Of a DNA stretch of 51,898 nt, positions 44,584 to 51,526 are shown one piece after another. Origin of the DNA: Nitrosomonas sp. (lineage in GTDB: Bacteria > Pseudomonadota > Gammaproteobacteria > Burkholderiales > Nitrosomonadaceae); the NCBI GenBank assembly GCA_024281675.1, contig JAMXAG010000019.1, positions 1 through 51,898 on the forward strand, in the 5' to 3' direction. Below the pieces are notes generated by a model that saw only the letters and a program-made list of their open reading frames with translations, did not search any database and was not told where the DNA came from. A program made the translations under genes and the position numbers. Every line of letters starts with the position of its first letter. Positions within the stretch are counted from its first letter, which is position 1.

Positions 44584-44961
44584 TTATAAAGCAATTGCTA
44601 ATAATTTATACAAAGGTAAGTTTGAAGTAATTTCTTGAGCACTTACCTGCTTTGTAGCAGGTAGTGTCAAAATGGAAATGACGATTGCCGCACCTGCAAC
44701 ACTTGCAACCTTTCTAAAACAGCTTTCTAAAATTTTCCTTCTTTCTGGATCTTTTTCTGTAACAAGTCCGCTTGCGGCTATAACTGATAGTTTATCCTCA
44801 TTGATGTAATCAGCGAGTTTCATACAAAGCGGGTCTGGTAATCCACTTTTGTTTGCTTTTGCGTTTCTTATATAACCAGTCGAAATTCCAAGAAATTTAG
44901 CAAGCTCGATCTGGCTTCCTGCCTTTTTCTCTGCTTTTTCAATGTAGTTTTTGAGTTCCAT
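44584..44961 (-). CDS. Phage repressor-like protein (DUF3693-type HTH with membrane segment)
   Basis: 125 residues. Residues 1-60 form a helix-turn-helix (KAGSQIELAKFLGISTGYIR), similar to DUF3693 proteins of filamentous phages; a single membrane helix lies near 85-103 (VASVAGAAIVISILTLPA). It is divergent from the phage genes, facing the operator palindromes. The reading frame crosses attL: the last residues (KLLAIAL) come from the shared core and host DNA. In the excised circle the same frame would continue for 32 codons after A122 (starting IERRRKFRRKYD), giving 154 residues. Probably represses the early promoter. Confidence 0.75.
   Translation of the reverse strand: MELKNYIEKAEKKAGSQIELAKFLGISTGYIRNAKANKSGLPDPLCMKLADYINEDKLSVIAASGLVTEKDPERRKILESCFRKVASVAGAAIVISILTLPATKQVSAQEITSNLPLYKLLAIAL
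44594..44621 (+). other. attL: hybrid dif site with degenerate XerD arm
   Basis: XerC arm ATTGCTAATAA (44594-44604), central TTTATA (44605-44610), then CAAAGGTAAGT (44611-44621) in place of a XerD arm. The first 17 bases are identical to attR. A poor XerD arm is typical of phage attP sites where only XerC makes the strand exchange. It lies inside the 3' end of the repressor gene. Confidence 0.8.
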
Positions 44962-44982
44962 AGTGCATTTGTCCTATTGACC

Positions 44983-45025
44983 GCAATAAAATAATTGCTG
45001 TATATTGAGCAATATATTTATTGCT
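44983..45025. promoter_or_regulatory. Repressor operator palindromes
   Basis: Two related inverted repeats upstream of the repressor start: GCAAT-n6-ATTGC (44983-44998) and the perfect AGCAATA-TATT-TATTGCT (45008-45025). Both are built on AGCAAT/ATTGCT and are 25 bases apart centre to centre. They are likely binding sites for the divergent HTH repressor and lie where both the repressor and early phage promoters should be. Confidence 0.75.
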
Positions 45026-45096
45026 GTCTGTGATTTTAAATCTGAGCAACAAATATATTACGCATTGAATCCCCTCAAGTCAAATAAGGGTATTAC

Positions 45097-45228
45097 ATGA
45101 TTTTAGTAATAAATACTTACTACCGAGCCTCTTTTGAAACGACAGAAGAAAGCATGAGTTTAGCCGGAAAGGTCGTGCGAAGAGCGCAAGCGATGAGCAA
45201 GACCGAACCGGTCACAACAATTTATTAA
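45097..45228 (+). CDS. Small phage ORF of 43 residues
   Basis: ATG at 45097 with AAGGG (45087-45090) upstream. Starts MILVINTYYRASFETTEESM and ends with a basic then polar stretch. Fills the space between the operators and the ssDNA-binding gene in the same direction. Function unknown; early filamentous-phage regions often have such small regulators. Confidence 0.5.
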   Translation: MILVINTYYRASFETTEESMSLAGKVVRRAQAMSKTEPVTTIY

Positions 45229-45244
45229 CCAAGGAGCATCAAAA

Positions 45245-45559
45245 ATGAAAATCCAAGTATTAGGCGTAAAACGCATGAGTGGAACCGCAAAAGAGTCAGG
45301 AAATCCCTTCGAAATGGCTACATTGTTGGCCATTGTTCCTATTGAAAATGTTTCTGGTTCTAAATTTAGTGTTCAAGGCTATGGCTATGAAGTTGGTGAA
45401 ATGTTGCTCGAACCAGATTGTATTAAACAATTTGAATCTTTCAAATTTCCCTGTGCTTTAGAACTTAGTATGGAACTTGTCAATTATCGCGGCAAGATTT
45501 CACAGATTGTAACCGGAACTTCAACTGCTCCTCAGGTTAAGTCAGTTTCGAATGGCTAA
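45245..45559 (+). CDS. Phage single-stranded DNA-binding protein (gene V-like)
   Basis: 104 residues with strong AAGGAG ribosome site. Beta-rich protein beginning MKIQVLGVKRMSGTAKESGN, with FSVQGYGYEVGEMLLEP and LELSMELVNYRGKISQIVTG, the pattern of the OB-fold ssDNA-binding proteins of Zot-type filamentous phages. It coats progeny single strands and blocks conversion to the double-stranded form. It precedes the replication gene, as in Vibrio and Xanthomonas inoviruses by order type. Confidence 0.7.
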   Translation: MKIQVLGVKRMSGTAKESGNPFEMATLLAIVPIENVSGSKFSVQGYGYEVGEMLLEPDCIKQFESFKFPCALELSMELVNYRGKISQIVTGTSTAPQVKSVSNG

Positions 45560-45638
45560 GTAACACTACGCCGTTCATTCCCATTTTGGGAATTTTTAAT
45601 AACTTGTGATGACTTTTTAACCTTAAATTTAAACGAGT

Positions 45639-46658
45639 ATGGCAAATGAAATCTTTATCGATTGGATCACCATTTCTCAGTTACATACAGAATCAGAACC
45701 GTTCCCAATCTTCACAGGTGGAATCAATGTCGACTACGACCCACTTGGCAATGCGCGTTTTGAACGAGTTCGCCCCGCAAATTTCAAAGGATCGTTTGAA
45801 ACTAGCCTTAGAATCAAAAGTGATGGTCGCCATATATCACTCAGTGGAAACGTTGGGCGGTTTTCTCGCAAAGACAACTTGTTTAATTCGTCGTGGGGAC
45901 AAACTCTTTCCAAGTGTAATCGAGTACTGCTGGCTAGAGGCTTACCAGCTTTCAATGCCGGAAAAATTAGGAATGCAATTGGTCAAGGAGACATCCCAAG
46001 TGCGCGAGTATCACGTATCGACCTTACCGCCAACTTTGAGACGGGTTCAGAATCACAAGCCAGAGCACTTATCCGGTGGCTTGCTAGTCGATCAGTATCC
46101 AGAATGAAAAAGGGAAGGGCTGGTGATGAATCTGTTTGGTGGGTTAACTCAAGACATATGCTTAAAGCTTACATCAAACACATTGAAATGCTGAAACATG
46201 GTTGTAATGAAGATGATCCGGCTTATATCTTCTGCAAAGAAAAAGGAGTCGTAAGGGTGGAAATAGAATTGAAACGTAGATTGCTCAGTGATCTAAATAT
46301 GGTTGAAATTAATGATATCAGTGATGAAAAGCTTATTCAGGTCTTCCATGAACAAACTGATATTTTCAATGCCGTAGACCGCAGCGATGAACCGGATATT
46401 TTAGACGCAATACCAACAAAGAGCAGGGTACATGCAGCCGCCTGGATGGCGGGGCAGGATCTCAGGCAACTGTTAAGCAATGGTACTTTTTACCGTCACG
46501 CTCGTGTCCTACGCGATTACGGTATTGATATCACAGAACCCCGCAATGTTGAAACCTTCCCCGTCAAGGTTCGCATCATCGAAATGAAACCCTTATCCAT
46601 GCCCGACTGGTACAGCTTAGAAGATGACGTACCACACTTAAAAGTAGTAGGAGAATAA
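45639..46658 (+). CDS. Phage replication initiation protein (gene II/X family)
   Basis: 339 residues, matching the Phage_CRI / gene II-X replication family: starts MANEIFIDWITISQLH (the IDWITIS motif), has SRIDLTANFETGSESQARAL and GVVRVEIELKRRLL, and ends with a helical part. It nicks the plus origin and starts rolling-circle replication. No clear ribosome site before the ATG apart from AACGAG. It is the replication gene that separates this element from IS or plasmid remnants. Confidence 0.8.
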   Translation: MANEIFIDWITISQLHTESEPFPIFTGGINVDYDPLGNARFERVRPANFKGSFETSLRIKSDGRHISLSGNVGRFSRKDNLFNSSWGQTLSKCNRVLLARGLPAFNAGKIRNAIGQGDIPSARVSRIDLTANFETGSESQARALIRWLASRSVSRMKKGRAGDESVWWVNSRHMLKAYIKHIEMLKHGCNEDDPAYIFCKEKGVVRVEIELKRRLLSDLNMVEINDISDEKLIQVFHEQTDIFNAVDRSDEPDILDAIPTKSRVHAAAWMAGQDLRQLLSNGTFYRHARVLRDYGIDITEPRNVETFPVKVRIIEMKPLSMPDWYSLEDDVPHLKVVGE

Positions 46659-46662
46659 AAAA

Positions 46663-46731
46663 ATGCTTATCTTAGTAATCATACTTTGTGCAATACCGTT
46701 TTTGCTTTTCGAATGGTATTACGCCGATTAA
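46663..46731 (+). CDS. Tiny hydrophobic phage protein of 22 residues (minor coat, pVII/pIX-like)
   Basis: ATG at 46663 with a GGAG ribosome site (about 46650). One hydrophobic helix (LILVIILCAIPFLLFEWYY) covers nearly the entire protein. Its position directly before the major coat gene is that of gene VII/IX in Ff phages. Too short for statistical support. Confidence 0.55.
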   Translation: MLILVIILCAIPFLLFEWYYAD

Positions 46732-46806
46732 ATTTCAGCCTGTAGACCCTTCAAAGAGGGGTTTACTGGGTGCAATTTCGCACCATTTAACTTAGGAGTC
46801 TTAAAA

Positions 46807-47007
46807 ATGAAACAATCGCATAAATACGCCGTGACGGTAGTAGGTGCTTCTTCACTGGTTCCTTTCTCAGTATTCGCCGCTGTCCCAGCAAGCGTCACCA
46901 CCGGAATCACTGACGCAGTAACAGACGTAGGAACGATTGGTGCTGCCATCATGGGTGTTGTAATCGTTATTGCTGCATTCTCTTGGATGCGTCGGATGGT
47001 CAAGTAA
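46807..47007 (+). CDS. Major coat protein (pVIII-like)
   Basis: 66 residues: signal peptide to about residue 24 (SLVPFSVFA-A), mature part of 42 residues with an amphipathic amino end, a hydrophobic core (IGAAIMGVVIVIAAFSW) and a basic carboxyl end (RRMVK) that would bind DNA. This matches filamentous phage major coats. A strong AGGAGT ribosome site precedes it and a strong terminator follows, giving a separate abundant transcript. Confidence 0.9.
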   Translation: MKQSHKYAVTVVGASSLVPFSVFAAVPASVTTGITDAVTDVGTIGAAIMGVVIVIAAFSWMRRMVK

Positions 47008-47027
47008 TCTCACAAGGATTACTGATT

Positions 47028-47062
47028 AAAAAAAGGGGGTCGAAACATGACCCCCATTTCAT
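47028..47062 (+). terminator. Strong terminator after the major coat gene
   Basis: Stem GGGGGTC / GACCCCC (47035-47041, 47049-47055) with 7-base loop, preceded by A7 and followed by ATTTCATT. Ff phages have a terminator in the same place, after gene VIII. Confidence 0.9.
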
Positions 47063-47077
47063 TCAAGGGGTTCAATC

Positions 47078-47422
47078 ATGGGCTTTAAATACAAAAATGT
47101 TTGTTATGAAACAAACACACAATTCCTCGAAGCATTCTCACAAGATTGTGGCGTTGTTGTAGGTGGTACTACAACAGCATCATATTATTCCTTGTGCAAA
47201 GTCAATGGCTCAACTGTTGAAATTCATGCCTTCTCGTATTCTAACAATGCCGAGATTAACCCAACACCCTTGCATACCATCACACCACAGTCATCATCCT
47301 GTGACTACTCAACAAGCGGCACATTCAGTAACACTGACATCATTGAACTTTCATGGCTTGTTGTCTCCGTATGGGTTGTTGCCTGGGGATTTAGAAAAAT
47401 GATCGAGGTACTCAAAAAATGA
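47078..47422 (+). CDS. Phage membrane protein of 114 residues
   Basis: Amino part is soluble with four cysteines (C9, C24, C40 and C75 in my count), rich in Ser/Thr, and a carboxyl helix (IIELSWLVVSVWVVAWGF) anchors it with a basic end. No signal peptide. It sits between the major coat and the adsorption gene, where other Zot phages carry a similar small protein; may be a minor structural protein. Not recognised by name. Confidence 0.6.
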   Translation: MGFKYKNVCYETNTQFLEAFSQDCGVVVGGTTTASYYSLCKVNGSTVEIHAFSYSNNAEINPTPLHTITPQSSSCDYSTSGTFSNTDIIELSWLVVSVWVVAWGFRKMIEVLKK

Positions 47423-47490
47423 TTGATTACGGAAACTTATCACTATTTATAGCCATTCTGGGGGCAGCATGGATACTCTTATCAAGATAA
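47419..47490 (+). CDS. Tiny hydrophobic phage protein of 23 residues (pIX-like)
   Basis: ATG overlaps the preceding stop (ATGA, 47419-47422) and its end overlaps the start of the adsorption gene. Sequence MIDYGNLSLFIAILGAAW... is one hydrophobic helix. Coupled overlaps on both sides argue for translation. Likely second minor coat protein. Confidence 0.6.
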   Translation: MIDYGNLSLFIAILGAAWILLSR

Positions 47491-48737
47491 TTATCATTAG
47501 CCTGCTACATCTAATTGTTACACCTGCTAATGCAATCTTTGTTGATATCAGCGACGCCAACGGTGCTTTGAGTGGTTGGATTAAAAACGCGGATGGTAAT
47601 TACTCCCAGGTATCAACCAATTCGACACGCTCCTTAGTTAACAATACAACGCTATCCGTAGCAGAAAAATTTCCTATCCAGACGACTAAAGGCATATTTC
47701 AAGCGGACATTACTCGTACTGCTTCTGTTGACCTTGCAAGGATGGGTAAAACAGTTGCAAGCATTGCTGTTGCAAGTGGCCCAGTTGGAATGACTTTAAC
47801 TGCTGTATCCCTCATTTGTGAATTAACGAATATTTGTAAAAATGCGTTAGATGAATGGCGGCTTGGTTATGTCAATGAAACTTTGCCAAGTGGTTCTACT
47901 ATTTGGAACTGCTCCGGCTTTGGTAATATGACTCTTTCCGCATGCAAACAAAATATACATCAATGTAATGATCCTACCTATGTTTGTTATGATGATTCTG
48001 TCTCTTCTGATGGTCTTACCTATACCTTTTATAAAAAGTATTCGTCTAGTAATCAAGTTATTGGTGTTTCTTATCTTACTCGCTCAACAGCCTGGGTTCC
48101 TAATAACAATTCAGGCACTGTTCCTACTGCATCTGACTGGACATCCAAAGAACAGCTTTTAAACGATCCCCGCTTTACCCCTGAATTAATTGCCAAAGAT
48201 CAACCTGTTCCTATTGGTATACCTTCTCTTCCTTCAGTCTGGAAAGCACCCATCGATAAAACAACTACAACACTCAAGGACGGTTCAGGCAATGTTACAG
48301 GAACGGAAGAATCAACCACTGACGCAGAAATATCAAATCCTACTTCACAAGAAAATCCTACGAATAATCCTAATCTTGTTAAGGTCACTGAAACGACAGT
48401 AAAAAACACCTACAACATCAATAATCAGTTAACCAGTAGCACGACCATAACAACAGGTAATCAGAATCAGCAACCACAGCCACAAGGCTTTGAAATTGAT
48501 ATTGATAACATGACCGATCAACCGCTTGAAGAAAGGGCAATACCTGGCACTTTTTCATACACCTCTTGGGGTTCTGGTTCATGTCCTGCAGATCGTAGTG
48601 TTAATTATCACTATGGAACCTTAAACCTGACTTTCCAGCCTGCCTGTGATGCTGCTGTAATGGCCAATCCTGTCATTATTGCAATCGCTGGTCTTGCTGC
48701 GATGTTCATTATTTCAGGAGCATTGCGCAATGATTAG
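47469..48737 (+). CDS. Adsorption/attachment minor coat protein (pIII-like)
   Basis: 422 residues: signal peptide (MDTLIKIIIISLLHLIVTPA, cleavage near ANA-I at 24), a long domain with paired cysteines (for example CELTNICKN, CSGFGNMTLSACKQNIHQCN), a Thr/Asn/Gln-rich linker (about 270-345) like pIII glycine linkers, another domain with CPADRS and FQPACDAA, and a carboxyl membrane helix (PVIIAIAGLAAMFIISG). This is the architecture of filamentous phage tip proteins that bind pili and TolA. Host specificity cannot be told. Confidence 0.8.
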   Translation: MDTLIKIIIISLLHLIVTPANAIFVDISDANGALSGWIKNADGNYSQVSTNSTRSLVNNTTLSVAEKFPIQTTKGIFQADITRTASVDLARMGKTVASIAVASGPVGMTLTAVSLICELTNICKNALDEWRLGYVNETLPSGSTIWNCSGFGNMTLSACKQNIHQCNDPTYVCYDDSVSSDGLTYTFYKKYSSSNQVIGVSYLTRSTAWVPNNNSGTVPTASDWTSKEQLLNDPRFTPELIAKDQPVPIGIPSLPSVWKAPIDKTTTTLKDGSGNVTGTEESTTDAEISNPTSQENPTNNPNLVKVTETTVKNTYNINNQLTSSTTITTGNQNQQPQPQGFEIDIDNMTDQPLEERAIPGTFSYTSWGSGSCPADRSVNYHYGTLNLTFQPACDAAVMANPVIIAIAGLAAMFIISGALRND

Positions 48738-49023
48738 TAAAATATTATTTCCTCTCGGTAAATTCTTTGAATCCAATATTGGTGCGCTGGTACATAAAGG
48801 TCTTGCCGCTGCTGGCATCGGGATCATTTCATATGCTGCTGTATCAACCGCTTTTGATGCAGTTTTATCGCTTGCTCAATCACATTACAACAATATAGGT
48901 GTTGATATGCTTTCCTTGATGGGGTTGGGCGGTATTGGTGAAGCTATGGGCATTATCGTTGGTGCTATGACTTTCAAAATAACAATGACAACCGTCAAAC
49001 GATTAGGGCTAAAACAATCATGA
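48730..49023 (+). CDS. Minor coat protein pVI-like (DUF2523 type)
   Basis: 97 residues from the ATG at 48730 (MISKILFPLGKFFESNIGAL), overlapping the pIII-like stop by 8 bases; a frame extended into pIII is an artefact. Three hydrophobic segments, ending IIVGAMTFKITMTTVKRLGL. Overlaps zot by ATGA. Position and topology match pVI of Zot-type phages. Confidence 0.8.
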   Translation: MISKILFPLGKFFESNIGALVHKGLAAAGIGIISYAAVSTAFDAVLSLAQSHYNNIGVDMLSLMGLGGIGEAMGIIVGAMTFKITMTTVKRLGLKQS

Positions 49024-49952
49024 GCATAACTCTATTAACCGCTGTACCCGGTGGTGGGAAAACTTCTTATGCCGTTTGGAATGTCATTAAAACAGCTTTT
49101 GAAGAAGGAAAAATCATTTATACCGTTGGAATACCTAAACTGACCATACCAACCATTGAATTGACCTATGATCAAGTCAAACAATGGTACAAAACCAGTG
49201 AAAATAAAGAAGGCTTACCGGAGTTAATCAATATAGAGCATGGCTCTATCATTGTTATTGATGAAGTTCAAAGAATCTGGCCTGCAACTGGATCAAAAAT
49301 AACCGATGACATCAAAGAACTAAGCGTACATCGTCATTATGGGCTTACTTTATTCCTGATTACACAAGCGCCGAATCTGATTCATCGAAATGTATTGGCT
49401 TTAGTGGATCGTCATTTGCATATTGGCGTTAATTGGGCAGGAAGAAAGATTTATGAGTGGTCAGAATATTGTCGGACACCCTCAACTAAAACGAGTAAAG
49501 ATTCAGCAATAACATTCAATTACAAGCTACCAAAAGAATCATTTCAGCTTTATCACTCAGCAACTCAGCACGTAAAACCCACCAAACGCGCTCCAATGGC
49601 TTTTTTTGTCTTTACCCTTGCCTTGGTATTAACCGTTGTGTTTGGATTCTTCGGATATCAGCGTGTCATTGCGAAATCAGCCCCTGTTGAAGAAACGATC
49701 CTATCCGAAACAAAACCAGAAATTATTCCTGTTGCACAGTCCGAACCTATTAAACCAATAGAAATATTAAAACCGCTATTCAATACACAACTACTCACGG
49801 CTGATATTGATTGGAGTGAAGTAACAGTATGTTTACAAAGCGAGAAGGGGGAGTGCGCTTGTTATGGAACCTCCGCGCAGCGGCTAGTAGTACCTAAAGA
49901 ATCATGTGAACTTGCAGTGAAATTTGGTTGGTCAAGAAAAACAAAGGCTTAA
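49020..49952 (+). CDS. zot: Zot/pI assembly ATPase
   Basis: 310 residues. Walker A in TAVPGGGKTSYAVW, Walker B IIVIDEVQRIWP, sensor-type LFLITQAPNLIHRNVLALVDRH; a single membrane helix about 198-218 (MAFFVFTLALVLTVVFGFFGY) separates the cytoplasmic ATPase from a short periplasmic tail containing four cysteines (VCLQSEKGECACYG and CELAV). It drives particle extrusion through the inner membrane. No pIV secretin is encoded, so the phage must use a host secretin. Confidence 0.92.
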   Translation: MSITLLTAVPGGGKTSYAVWNVIKTAFEEGKIIYTVGIPKLTIPTIELTYDQVKQWYKTSENKEGLPELINIEHGSIIVIDEVQRIWPATGSKITDDIKELSVHRHYGLTLFLITQAPNLIHRNVLALVDRHLHIGVNWAGRKIYEWSEYCRTPSTKTSKDSAITFNYKLPKESFQLYHSATQHVKPTKRAPMAFFVFTLALVLTVVFGFFGYQRVIAKSAPVEETILSETKPEIIPVAQSEPIKPIEILKPLFNTQLLTADIDWSEVTVCLQSEKGECACYGTSAQRLVVPKESCELAVKFGWSRKTKA

Positions 49953-49974
49953 TTTAATTTCAGGAGTTTTAAAG

Positions 49975-50151
49975 ATGAAACAATCGCAAGAAAGATTTAA
50001 TTATTTAATGGAAACACGCGATGAGCAACGAATGATTCTTTATTTGCAACATGATTCTTTAACGCCTGATGAGAAGGAAGCAACTGAAGCAATAGTTGCA
50101 GATCTTGAAGCAGAACTTGAAGAATATGGTTTGGTTTTTGAAAAGAACTAG
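49975..50151 (+). CDS. Small acidic phage protein of 58 residues
   Basis: ATG at 49975 with CAGGAG ribosome site. Starts MKQSQERFNYLMETRDEQRM; highly helical and acidic, with a coiled-coil-like end. The ribosome site and first five codons copy those of the major coat gene at 25 of 27 bases. Function unknown; last gene of the structural run. Confidence 0.6.
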   Translation: MKQSQERFNYLMETRDEQRMILYLQHDSLTPDEKEATEAIVADLEAELEEYGLVFEKN

Positions 50152-50159
50152 CAGGAAAT

Positions 50160-50331
50160 CTTGAAAGGAGGCTCCGAGGCTTGCCCGAAGGGCAAATGCA
50201 GGAGTTCTCAAGTTTCCGTCAGCGGGTCATCATTGGCGGTCGGCTTTGCCGAGCCGCCGCTCTTACCTTAAATTGCCTTCCTTCTGCTAAACTGGGGTTT
50301 TTAGGTTATTGAACAAAAGGAAATCTTAAGA
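50160..50331. other. Phage intergenic region with hairpins (candidate origin or packaging signal)
   Basis: Two strong hairpins: TTGCCC-GAA-GGGCAA (50181-50195) and GGCGGTCGGC-TTT-GCCGAGCCGCC (50235-50258, one bulge). This GC-rich structured DNA in an AT-rich phage, at the end of the structural genes, is where filamentous phages keep the plus-strand origin and packaging signal. The nick site itself is not identified. Confidence 0.55.
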
Positions 50332-50556
50332 ATGAATTCGGATTGCAATATTAGTAATAGATCAATAATTACTTGTCCAAACTGTGGATATAAAAGAATC
50401 GAAGTTATGCCTACTGATGCTTGCCAATACTTTTATGACTGTAAGAATTGTGGAGTCTTGCTGAAACCAAAATTAGGGGATTGCTGCGTTTTTTGTTCTT
50501 ATGGTTCTATTAAATGTCCACCTATGCAACTGCAAGAGCATCATTGTTGTTCATAA
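50332..50556 (+). CDS. GDCCVxC-domain cysteine-rich protein
   Basis: 74 residues: CPNCGYKR and CKNCG form a zinc-ribbon pair, followed by KLGDCCVFCSYGSIKCPP, the core of the GDCCVxC family (some homologues carry selenocysteine). From memory this family often accompanies metal or mercury genes on mobile DNA; its function is not established. As cargo of a filamentous phage it may give the host a metal- or redox-related benefit. AAGGAAA ribosome site upstream. Confidence 0.8.
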   Translation: MNSDCNISNRSIITCPNCGYKRIEVMPTDACQYFYDCKNCGVLLKPKLGDCCVFCSYGSIKCPPMQLQEHHCCS

Positions 50557-50663
50557 GAAATTATTTTAAAGCTTTGTCACGCCCAATGGTCTCGCAACGG
50601 ACATGCTACCCGATTCCTAACACGGTTTTTATTTGCTCCTGACTTTCTTGTTTCTGAACAAAA

Positions 50664-50981
50664 TTAGCGTGGTTGGAACATGATAATTCCCATTCCAGCT
50701 AATGCTATCAGTGCGCCTGCTATATCCCATTGTGTGGGTCGTATTCCATCAACGCCCCAAAGCCACAAAATAGCCATACCAATATACACGCCGCCATAAG
50801 CTGCATATACTCGCCCGGCTGCCGTTTCATGCATTGTTAGTAGCCAAGCGAATGCAGCCAAACTGATAGCAGCGGGTATTAATAGCCAAATGGATCGATC
50901 TTCTCTCAACCACAGATATGGTAAGTAGCATCCGACAATTTCAGCAAGCGCAGTAGCGATGTACAGCAAAAATGTTTTCAT
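50664..50981 (-). CDS. ynfA: YnfA family membrane protein
   Basis: 105 residues from the ATG at 50981 ([20 protein letters not shown]), the usual start; an upstream ATG adds 16 residues not seen in the family. Four membrane helices, with [14 protein letters not shown] and [12 protein letters not shown] typical of YnfA (UPF0060), a relative of small multidrug resistance exporters. Possible efflux of cationic or metal compounds. It is opposite in direction to the phage genes, typical of cargo with its own promoter. Confidence 0.9.
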   Translation of the reverse strand: MKTFLLYIATALAEIVGCYLPYLWLREDRSIWLLIPAAISLAAFAWLLTMHETAAGRVYAAYGGVYIGMAILWLWGVDGIRPTQWDIAGALIALAGMGIIMFQPR

Positions 50982-51068
50982 ACGTGTGATTAATTCCCCA
51001 TTAATATACTGGTTTATATTTTGCTCCAACAGTCGCTAAACTTCTTTATTTTTTGGAATAACTTTAGC

Positions 51069-51314
51069 ATGACTGATTTTTCAAATCTTCGAAATCTATA
51101 CTGGCACATTCGGGATACCCGCAATGCATCCAAGAAACGTAAATATTATCGGTATGTAGAGAAAGAAAAAAAACGCCTGATCGAAGAAACAGGCGTTGAT
51201 TCGGAAGAACTGCGGCTTTATTGCAGAACGCTTGCTACTCGGTTAAATATTCACGCCGAAAGACATTTAGAGAATTATAGAAAAAGTCGACCAAAAGATC
51301 ATACTTCCGTCTAA
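51069..51314 (+). CDS. Charged phage-end protein of 81 residues
   Basis: From the ATG at 51069 (MTDFSNLRNLYWHIRDTRNA); highly charged and helical, rich in Lys, Arg and Glu, no membrane part. Divergent from ynfA with 87 bases between starts. Not recognised. Its 3' end overlaps, on the other strand, the sequence that would extend the repressor in the excised form. Confidence 0.5.
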   Translation: MTDFSNLRNLYWHIRDTRNASKKRKYYRYVEKEKKRLIEETGVDSEELRLYCRTLATRLNIHAERHLENYRKSRPKDHTSV

Positions 51315-51331
51315 ATTTCCTCCTACGTTCT

Positions 51332-51359
51332 ATTGCTAATAATTTATATTATGTAAAAT
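51332..51359 (+). other. attR: dif-like XerCD recombination site
   Basis: XerC arm ATTGCTAATAA (51332-51342), central TTTATA (51343-51348), XerD arm TTATGTAAAAT (51349-51359). Against E. coli dif the XerD arm matches 10 of 11, the central region 5 of 6 and the XerC arm 7 of 11. It appears to be a complete functional dif regenerated at the right junction. Confidence 0.82.
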
Positions 51360-51526
51360 GATAAATATAATATCAATAATAATCAATTACTTACGAAATG
51401 GTCTTTTTGGTATCGTTCCAGCCTACTCTCGGCGTGCCGATTTTGCTGGCGGCGGACAATTACTTTGAAACATTGAGACAAATGATTTGAGACAGAGATT
51501 TATTGCAAGACACCATGTGATTTTCT

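Larger units (their letters stand above)
44594..51359 (+). mobile_element. Filamentous (inovirus) prophage integrated at a dif-like site
   Basis: About 6.75 kb bounded by ATTGCTAATAATTTATA at both ends. Gene order repressor, ssDNA-binding protein, replication protein, coat, adsorption, pVI, Zot is that of Inoviridae. No integrase or recombinase is encoded, as expected of phages that use host XerC/XerD. The right-hand 1 kb carries cargo-like genes (GDCCVxC, YnfA, an 81-aa protein). All core reading frames are intact, so excision and particle production are possible. Confidence 0.88.

Noticed and set aside
48679-48729. Extended start for the pVI-like protein
   Set aside because: The extra 17 codons lie inside the adsorption gene; the ATG at 48730 gives the usual family start.
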